A DNA stretch of 10,752 nt from Sulfurimonas sp. (lineage in GTDB: Bacteria > Campylobacterota > Campylobacteria > Campylobacterales > Sulfurimonadaceae): assembly GCA_026987995.1 (NCBI GenBank), contig JALSMC010000233.1, forward strand, positions 1 to 10,752, given 5' to 3'. The notes beneath the pieces were generated by a model. It was not told the origin of the DNA and did no database searches. It saw only the letters and a list, made by a program, of their open reading frames with translations. Below are positions 7,160 through 10,752 of the stretch, one piece after another (within the stretch, counting starts at the first letter, position 1; each line of letters begins with the position of its first letter). Made by a program: the position numbers and the translations under genes.

Positions 7160-7165
7160 TGCACA

Positions 7166-8089
7166 TTGCCATTTGTAAAAAACAAGTATATAGTAAAGAC
7201 TAAACAGAGAGCGGTTTTTTATCTGATGAATGAACTTGGATATACTCAAAGAGAATCACAGCGGTTTATCTCTAAAGGTCGTGTCTTAGTGGATGGTGAA
7301 AAGATGGTTCGTACTGCTGGTGAGATTGAAGGTGAGATAGAGTTCATACATTTTGAGCCTATTACCAAAGGACTCAAGCCTACCTATGAATCTGAAGAGT
7401 TTGTTGTCTTTGATAAACCGAGTGGAGTACTTGTTCACCCTCAAACTAAACGCACACCCTATTCTCTCATAGATGAGTTAAAGTTTCAGTATGGAAGAGA
7501 TGCAAACATTGCCCATCGTATAGACCAAGAGACTAGTGGGCTCGTTTTATGTGCTAAGAACAAAGTAAGTGAACGCGAGATTAAGATGATGTTCCAAGAG
7601 CGAGATATGAAAAAGAAGTATCTGGCAATGGTTCATGGGGAGATGAAAGAAAAGCTAGTTGTTGAGGCTCCTCTTCTGCGTTCACAAGACCAATCTAGTG
7701 CAATGGTTCGCATGATAGTAAAAGTTCACGAAGATGGTAAAGAATCTAAAACTACTTTTAAGCCGTTAGAGTATTTTGCTGATAAAGATATGACATTAGT
7801 AGAATGTTCTCCTCATACAGGAAGACAACATCAGATACGTGTGCATCTGTTTCACGTGAAACATACTATAGTTGGTGAGCCAATCTATGGACAGAGTGAA
7901 GAGATGTTAGTAAAATTTTTAGATAAGGAGCTTTCCTCATTAGATAGAATAAACAATGGTGGAGCCTCAAGACTTCTACTGCATGCTAGTGAACTTGAAT
8001 TTGAGCTATATTCAACATTATATAATATTAAAAGCGAAACTAATTTTTTAAAGGTATGTTTAGAGTGTATGGATGTGAATAACTTTTAG
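7166..8089 (+). CDS. RluA-family 23S rRNA pseudouridine synthase with S4 domain
   Basis: A 307-residue cytoplasmic RNA-modifying enzyme that turns specific uridines, most likely in 23S rRNA, into pseudouridine. An S4 RNA-binding domain sits at about 14-60 (AVFYLMNELGYTQRESQRFISKGRVLVDG). The catalytic domain opens with EEFVVFDKPSGVLVHPQ (77-93) and carries the RluA motif AHRIDQETSGL (116-126), whose D120 is the catalytic aspartate. Later family motifs are KKYLAMVHGE (150-159), PHTGRQHQIRVHL (216-228) and VGEPIYG (236-242). The layout is RluD/RluC-like, but target positions cannot be told from sequence, so no symbol is given. The last 40 residues or so are less conserved and AT-rich. It is divergent from purB; a pseudouridine synthase next to purB and nrdA also occurs in C. 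jejuni as I recall. Confidence 0.9.
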   Translation: MPFVKNKYIVKTKQRAVFYLMNELGYTQRESQRFISKGRVLVDGEKMVRTAGEIEGEIEFIHFEPITKGLKPTYESEEFVVFDKPSGVLVHPQTKRTPYSLIDELKFQYGRDANIAHRIDQETSGLVLCAKNKVSEREIKMMFQERDMKKKYLAMVHGEMKEKLVVEAPLLRSQDQSSAMVRMIVKVHEDGKESKTTFKPLEYFADKDMTLVECSPHTGRQHQIRVHLFHVKHTIVGEPIYGQSEEMLVKFLDKELSSLDRINNGGASRLLLHASELEFELYSTLYNIKSETNFLKVCLECMDVNNF

Positions 8090-8256
8090 TATAAAATAGT
8101 TTTATATTAGAAATTTCATCGAAATAATTAAATTTCTTGTTAGAAGCCTATTTATAGGGATTTTGAGAGATTCAATTAATATTTTCAGGATAAATTTATA
8201 TAAATATTTTCTTAAATAGGAAAAGAATTTAATAATCTTTTTGTATATAGAGAGTA

Positions 8257-8291
8257 TATTATTCACAAGTTAGAACACTGTGTGAATAATA
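8257..8291. repeat. Perfect 11-bp inverted repeat with 13-base loop
   Basis: TATTATTCACA (8257-8267) and TGTGAATAATA (8281-8291) are exact reverse complements. A further TGTGAAT copy follows at 8302-8308, so the TTCACA/TGTGAA word occurs three times within about 50 bases. This could be an RNA hairpin or a regulator site with an extra half-site. Confidence 0.45.
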
Positions 8292-8426
8292 CACACTCTA
8301 CTGTGAATTTAGAAATTTATAAAGAAAAGAAATAATATTTAAGAGGTGTTTTGAGAAAAGTAAGTTTTTTTAGTAAGATTTGATTTGTTATTTGTTTATA
8401 AGAAAAGTATGATATTATTACACTCA

Positions 8427-8464
8427 GAGACGGCCTCCCTGGTGTGTTGGTCGTTTTGCTTTTT
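8427..8464 (+). terminator. GC-richer hairpin followed by U-runs, + strand (terminator or structured RNA)
   Basis: GAGACGGCC (8427-8435) pairs with GGTCGTTTT (8449-8457) around a 13-base loop, followed by GC and a five-T run (8460-8464). Three of the pairs are G-U on the + strand RNA; read on the - strand they become A-C mismatches, so the structure belongs to a + strand transcript. The nearest + gene ends 340 bases upstream, so it ends either a long 3' region or an unmarked small RNA. The local GC content stands out sharply from its surroundings. Confidence 0.45.
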
Positions 8465-8468
8465 GAAG

Positions 8469-8492
8469 AACGAATGAATTACTTCACTCGCT
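8469..8492 (-). terminator. Hairpin with GUAA tetraloop at the end of the 78-residue gene
   Basis: On the - strand AGCGAGTGAA (8492-8483) pairs with TTCATTCGTT (8478-8469) around GTAA, a GNRA-type loop, giving a 10-bp stem with two G-U pairs. It starts inside the TAG stop codon of the 8491-8727 gene. Only GTTCTTC follows rather than a pure U-run, so termination would be modest. Confidence 0.45.
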
Positions 8493-8727
8493 AAACCCCA
8501 TTGTATCTTTTGATAATCTTTTTAACACGTGCTCTTAGATTACGTAGTGCATCAGAACTATTTTTACCATCTGCAGTAAGGTTCTCAAAGTCGTCACCAA
8601 GTTGTGCTTTAGCTATCCAGCCTATTTTATTATGGTATTTAATACCTACAAAACGTATATCACCGAAGTGCCCCTTACATAGTTTGTATATCTCTTTTAT
8701 TCTATCAGAATCAATTTTTTCTGCCAT
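8491..8727 (-). CDS. Small basic protein of unknown function (78 residues)
   Basis: I do not recognise the family. The gene looks real: ATG 8727 with AAGGA about 9 bases upstream, a possible -10 (TAAAAT, 8761-8756 on the - strand), its own end hairpin, and good codon structure. The protein is soluble and basic (17 Lys/Arg against 10 Asp/Glu). It is predicted as a helix (5-18), two strands (22-30 FGDIRFVGIKY; 34-42 IGWIAKAQL), then TADGKNSSDALRNLRARVKKIIKRY, a basic helix (51-75). The strand-strand-helix order with 'GWIA...ADGKNSSDALRNL' loosely recalls HicB-type domains (GDTxEEALxNL) or a nucleic-acid-binding fold. No HicA-like partner lies next to it, so an antitoxin role is not supported. 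Confidence 0.8.
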   Translation of the reverse strand: MAEKIDSDRIKEIYKLCKGHFGDIRFVGIKYHNKIGWIAKAQLGDDFENLTADGKNSSDALRNLRARVKKIIKRYNGV

Positions 8728-8755
8728 AGTCTATTCCTTTATTTTAGTTAGAGCT

Positions 8756-8761
8756 ATTTTA
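8756..8761 (-). promoter_or_regulatory. Possible -10 box for the 78-residue gene
   Basis: TAAAAT on the - strand at 8761-8756 lies about 30 bases upstream of ATG 8727, leaving a short leader that ends in AAGGA. It is one base off TATAAT, with no clear -35 box. It would let the gene be read separately from the rlmN cluster upstream. Confidence 0.35.
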
Positions 8762-8797
8762 ACATATTTAAAGTATTGTTTTAGTTACATTAGACTC

Positions 8798-8908
8798 TTA
8801 TTTATCATCGTCTTTAAGTGCAAAGTACATAAAACTACCAACACCTACAACAAAAACTGTAACGATTAAAATTATTTCTCCTATATCTACACCACTTAAT
8901 CCAACCAT
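8798..8908 (-). CDS. 36-residue single-pass membrane protein coupled to rlmN
   Basis: This short frame runs from ATG 8908-8906 to TAA 8800-8798. The ATG shares one base with the rlmN stop (TAATG), and a strong ribosome binding site, AAGGAG, sits 7 bases before it inside the last rlmN codons, so it is very likely translated by coupling. The protein starts MVGLSGVDIG, has one hydrophobic helix at about 11-30 (EIILIVTVFVVGVGSFMYFA), and ends LKDDDK. With few charges outside and an acidic tail after the helix, it looks like a small inner-membrane subunit or regulator, similar in build to small accessory subunits of respiratory oxidases. I know no named family for it. Its role beside an rRNA methyltransferase is unclear; the link may only be shared transcription. 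Confidence 0.78.
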   Translation of the reverse strand: MVGLSGVDIGEIILIVTVFVVGVGSFMYFALKDDDK

Positions 8909-9984
8909 TATACCTCTCCTTCTATTTTTTCTTTGAGTTGACCACAAGCAGCACTTATATCTATGCCTTTAGAATCACGTATAGTACATAGTAGTCCATG
9001 TTTTACGAGATACTCTTGAAATGCCAGCATATCTGCTTTACTTGGTCTTTTATATGGGGTATCTGGATAAGGATTAAAATAGATAAGGTTTACTTTGGCT
9101 TTGATGTCTGAGAGTAGCTTCACTAGCTTCTTAGCACTACCTATGTCATCATTTTTATCTTTTATGACTAGGTACTCAAACATAACACGCTTACGAGTAT
9201 CTATAGGAAAACGCTTCACAGCATCAATGATAGACTGAATATTATGTGCTTTATTCATTGGTATAAGCTCTGAACGTAGTTCATCATCTACAGCATGAAG
9301 TGATATGGCTATGTGAACACCTAAGTCCATATCTCCAAGTTTATCTATTTTTGTACTCAGCCCACTTGTACTAACTGTTTGGCGTTTGCCAGCGATGCTG
9401 AGTCCATCACTCTCTTTAAATATCTCTATCGCTTTAGCTAAGTTTGTTAGGTTATCAAGTGGTTCACCCATTCCCATATATACTATGTTTATCTTACGAG
9501 AATGTTTGTGTGCGTTATCTTTTTTGAGTGTTACTACTTGAGCTACTATCTCTCCTGCTGAGAGATCACGGGTAAAACCACCCTTGGCTGTTAGGCAAAA
9601 TGTACAGCCAACTTTGCAGCCTACTTGAGTTGAAACACAGATGGTATATTTTGCTTCTTGACAGATATTTCCAGAGTCATCTAGCTGCTCTTCTTTCATC
9701 TTAAGCCAAACAGCTTCCATAGTTTTTCCATCTTGAAGCTCTAAGAGATACTTAATAGTTCCATCAGTAGACTCTTCTTTGTTCTTTATACTGAGAGGGT
9801 TAACTAGATACTTCTCTTCTAACTCTTCTTTCATAGCTTTAGGAATGTTTTTCATATCTTCATATGTAGAAGCATAGTTATGATACAACCAACCATAAAT
9901 CTGTTTGACTCTAAACTTTGGACTTATAAGCGACTCTAACTCTTTTTTTGTATAGTCCATCAGAGATGGTTTTAAATTGCTCAT
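8908..9984 (-). CDS. rlmN: 23S rRNA (adenine-2503-C2)/tRNA methyltransferase RlmN
   Basis: A radical-SAM enzyme of 358 residues that methylates C2 of A2503 in 23S rRNA, and in studied bacteria also A37 of some tRNAs, through a methyl-cysteine intermediate. The iron-sulfur motif C123-x3-C127-x2-C130 (CKVGCTFC) is present. So are the two further catalytic cysteines, C116 (TICVSTQ) and C347 (SAACGQL), equivalent to C118 and C355 of E. coli. Also seen are GMGEPLDN (171-178), the SAM-binding SxSG region (STSGLS, 205-210) and ISLHA (227-231). The N-terminal helical domain fits RlmN. ATG 9984 overlaps the TGA of the phosphorylase gene as ATGA; translation is probably coupled. At its 3' end it overlaps the small membrane protein gene. 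The presence of C116 and C347 argues against a plain radical-SAM paralogue. Confidence 0.96.
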   Translation of the reverse strand: MSNLKPSLMDYTKKELESLISPKFRVKQIYGWLYHNYASTYEDMKNIPKAMKEELEEKYLVNPLSIKNKEESTDGTIKYLLELQDGKTMEAVWLKMKEEQLDDSGNICQEAKYTICVSTQVGCKVGCTFCLTAKGGFTRDLSAGEIVAQVVTLKKDNAHKHSRKINIVYMGMGEPLDNLTNLAKAIEIFKESDGLSIAGKRQTVSTSGLSTKIDKLGDMDLGVHIAISLHAVDDELRSELIPMNKAHNIQSIIDAVKRFPIDTRKRVMFEYLVIKDKNDDIGSAKKLVKLLSDIKAKVNLIYFNPYPDTPYKRPSKADMLAFQEYLVKHGLLCTIRDSKGIDISAACGQLKEKIEGEV

Positions 9985-10523
9985 TTTTTTGTTAGTTCAT
10001 TTATACGTTTTTTTACATGTTCGGTTAAAAGTTTTTTAGCCTCTTCATGGTTCTTTAAAAAGTCTTCGTGAGCGTTAGCGTTAGTAAAGTTAGTGACACA
10101 AAAAACACCACCTGCAGGTATATTAAACTCCTGTGCTATTTTTAAAACAGCAAAAAATTCCATATTTTCAATGCCAACACCCAACTTTAAAAAGTTCTTT
10201 GTTAGCTCTGCGTTAGTGCTTATGTAGTTAGATGAGTTTACAACCATATCTTTGACATTAGTCTGATTTGTTGAAACTACATTATCAAGAGGTGTATATG
10301 CATCATTACTTAAAAATGCTAGTTCTATATTTGAAGCCGTTTTACTTTCTATGATGTCAAATAGTTTGGCATCTCCATAAGACCCTGCACTTCCAACGAA
10401 GAGTATAAACTCGGGTTTATCAAAAAGACAAAGTCTTGTCAGGTTCATAGCAATCTCTATTAGTCCAACACCCATTGGTTGCGCGAACTTAAATGTTTCG
10501 TTGTTTCCTGCACATATTATCAT
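9981..10523 (-). CDS. Compact nucleoside phosphorylase-superfamily protein (PNP/MTAN-like)
   Basis: A 180-residue cytoplasmic protein with the PNP/UDP/MTAN fold marks: FILFVGSAGSYGDAKLFDI (39-57, the phosphate/ribose-side GxAG loop), ENMEFFAVLKIA (119-130, with the ME ribose-binding pair M121-E122) and GVFCVTNFTNANAHEDF (139-155, the base-binding loop). Members are usually 230-280 residues. This one lacks about 40 N-terminal residues and is short in the middle, yet has a proper ATG with AAGGA 8 bases upstream, so the short form seems genuine. Where MTAN and DeoD have the catalytic Asp of VSD it has Asn (N145), as in trimeric PNP and some hydrolases, so the substrate is uncertain. It overlaps rlmN by four bases (ATGA) and lies downstream of hisF with its own likely promoter. 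Purine salvage is the best guess. Confidence 0.8.
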   Translation of the reverse strand: MIICAGNNETFKFAQPMGVGLIEIAMNLTRLCLFDKPEFILFVGSAGSYGDAKLFDIIESKTASNIELAFLSNDAYTPLDNVVSTNQTNVKDMVVNSSNYISTNAELTKNFLKLGVGIENMEFFAVLKIAQEFNIPAGGVFCVTNFTNANAHEDFLKNHEEAKKLLTEHVKKRINELTKK

Positions 10524-10565
10524 GTATTTTTTCCTTAAATTTTTTCAAAATTGAAGGGAACCTTT

Positions 10566-10571
10566 ATTGTA
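10566..10571 (-). promoter_or_regulatory. Possible -10 box for the phosphorylase-rlmN-small protein operon
   Basis: TACAAT on the - strand (10571-10566) is one base off TATAAT and lies about 45 bases before ATG 10523, just after the hairpin that may end hisF transcription. The leader would carry TTCAATTTTGAA (10551-10540), a short inverted repeat, and then AAGGA. Confidence 0.35.
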
Positions 10572-10579
10572 TTTATCAC

Positions 10580-10603
10580 AAGAAAGGAATGCATCCCTTT
10601 CTT
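10580..10603 (-). terminator. 10-bp hairpin downstream of hisF
   Basis: On the - strand AAGAAAGGGA (10603-10594) pairs with TTCCTTTCTT (10589-10580) around TGCA, a 10-bp stem with one G-U pair that becomes an A-C mismatch on the + strand. So it favours a - strand transcript, that is the hisF message, about 50 bases past its stop. No strong U-run follows except inside the stem's own 3' arm, so it is terminator-like rather than certain. It could also be a protein-binding palindrome (ATGCAT centre). Confidence 0.5.
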
Positions 10604-10638
10604 TACGTTAACACTTGGTTCTCTTCAGCAGAGGGCTC

Positions 10639-10654
10639 AGAATATAAATATTCT
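10639..10654 (-). repeat. Small inverted repeat over the hisF stop codon
   Basis: AGAATA (10639-10644) and TATTCT (10649-10654) form a 6-bp stem with a 4-base loop, overlapping the hisF TAG at 10655-10653. It is too AT-rich and lacks a U-run, so it is probably minor. It may add to transcript-end processing together with the larger hairpin downstream. Confidence 0.25.
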
Positions 10655-10752
10655 ATAAGCGAACAGGTATGTTTTGTTCATGGAGATAATGTTTTAAGTC
10701 CATGATGTCTATCTCTTTATAGTGAAAGATAGAAGCTGCTAGTGCCGCATCA
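10653..10752 (-). CDS. hisF: Imidazole glycerol phosphate synthase subunit HisF, C-terminal end (partial)
   Basis: The last 32 codons of a - strand gene that begins beyond the right edge. The peptide [18 protein letters not shown] then [14 protein letters not shown] is the typical HisF C-terminus (family form: GADAALAASVFHFGEI...LKxYLxxxGxxVR), with the TAG stop at 10655-10653. HisF is the cyclase half of the HisH-HisF complex, which makes IGP and AICAR in histidine synthesis. AICAR feeds back to purine synthesis, where purB (also in this window) acts. The last window base belongs to the preceding codon. The catalytic aspartates lie outside the window. It is on the same strand as the phosphorylase gene, 129 bases upstream of it, with a hairpin and promoter-like site between. 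Confidence 0.88.
   Translation of the reverse strand, partial: DAALAASIFHYKEIDIMDLKHYLHEQNIPVRL

Larger units (their letters stand above)
8090..8490. other. Gene-free AT-rich spacer of 401 bases with several inverted repeats
   Basis: No convincing reading frame on either strand. The only ATG-led frame noted (8409 to about 8477, 22 codons) lacks a ribosome binding site. Structures seen are AGAAATTT/AAATTTCT (8109-8116 and 8130-8137); CCTAT/ATAGG around 8148-8159, which may end the pseudouridine synthase transcript; the 11-bp repeat at 8257-8291; the GC-richer hairpin at 8427-8464; and the hairpin at 8469-8492. The space is large for this compact genome and could hide a small RNA, but I cannot place its ends firmly. 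Confidence 0.5.

Noticed and set aside
8420..8465. SRP RNA, 6S RNA or a known riboswitch in the GC-richer island
   Set aside because: None of the SRP (GGAAGGAAGCAG-type), 6S or common riboswitch core motifs is visible, and the element is under 50 bases.
8409..8477. 22-codon ATG frame over the GC-richer hairpin
   Set aside because: No Shine-Dalgarno sequence, and the frame is explained by the hairpin structure rather than coding.
8491..8727. HicB antitoxin
   Set aside because: No HicA-like small dsRBD toxin gene lies beside it, and the sequence likeness is only in outline.
8501..8869. 122-codon + strand frame opposite the 78-residue gene and the small membrane protein gene
   Set aside because: Low-complexity hydrophobic antisense translation with no ribosome binding site. 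The - strand genes explain the region better.
10493..10705. 70-codon + strand frame across the phosphorylase start and hisF end
   Set aside because: It covers the - strand promoter region and the hisF 3' end, and the peptide has no family features.

Overview
The window looks like chromosomal DNA of a Campylobacterota (epsilonproteobacterial) bacterium, most like Sulfurimonas or a close relative. The DNA is AT-rich. NrdA is about 788 residues with a long insert in its active-site barrel. FliW is of the short Campylobacter type. A pseudouridine synthase, purB and nrdA sit side by side, an order I recall from Campylobacter jejuni (Cj0022c, purB, nrdA). The content is mostly core housekeeping genes. 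I saw no transposase, integrase, CRISPR array, tRNA or rRNA.

Left edge (1-1933, + strand): two damaged genes come first. One is a GGDEF remnant lacking the first half of its domain (56-319). The other is a CPA1 (NhaP-type) cation/proton antiporter whose frame is broken by one base near 475-492 (358-1559). An intact ppnP (1622-1933) follows and meets the next operon tail to tail, 12 bases apart.

Middle (1946-7064, - strand): purB comes first, then a 225-base spacer carrying the likely nrdA promoter. The tight operon nrdA, a 121-residue unknown, fliW, trxC follows, with gaps of 10, 10 and 2 bases. Ribonucleotide reductase is therefore co-transcribed with a thioredoxin that could re-reduce it, with a flagellin/CsrA regulator between them. 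Divergent from purB, and starting at a TTG, is an RluA-family pseudouridine synthase with an S4 domain (7166-8089, + strand).

Right part (8090-10752): a 401-base spacer with no gene holds an 11-bp inverted repeat, a GC-richer hairpin that pairs properly only on the + strand, and a hairpin at the end of the next gene on the - strand. A small basic unknown protein follows (8491-8727, -). Then comes a - strand cluster read from right to left: the hisF 3' end (cut by the window edge), a compact nucleoside-phosphorylase-family gene, rlmN, and a 36-residue single-pass membrane protein at 8798-8908. The phosphorylase and rlmN overlap by ATGA; rlmN and the small gene overlap by TAATG, with a strong ribosome binding site.

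No clearly new multi-gene system is visible. The best leads are the 36-residue membrane protein coupled to rlmN, the nrdA-unknown-fliW-trxC operon, the possible operator over the nrdA promoter, the possible structured RNA at 8427-8464, and the two decaying genes at the left edge.
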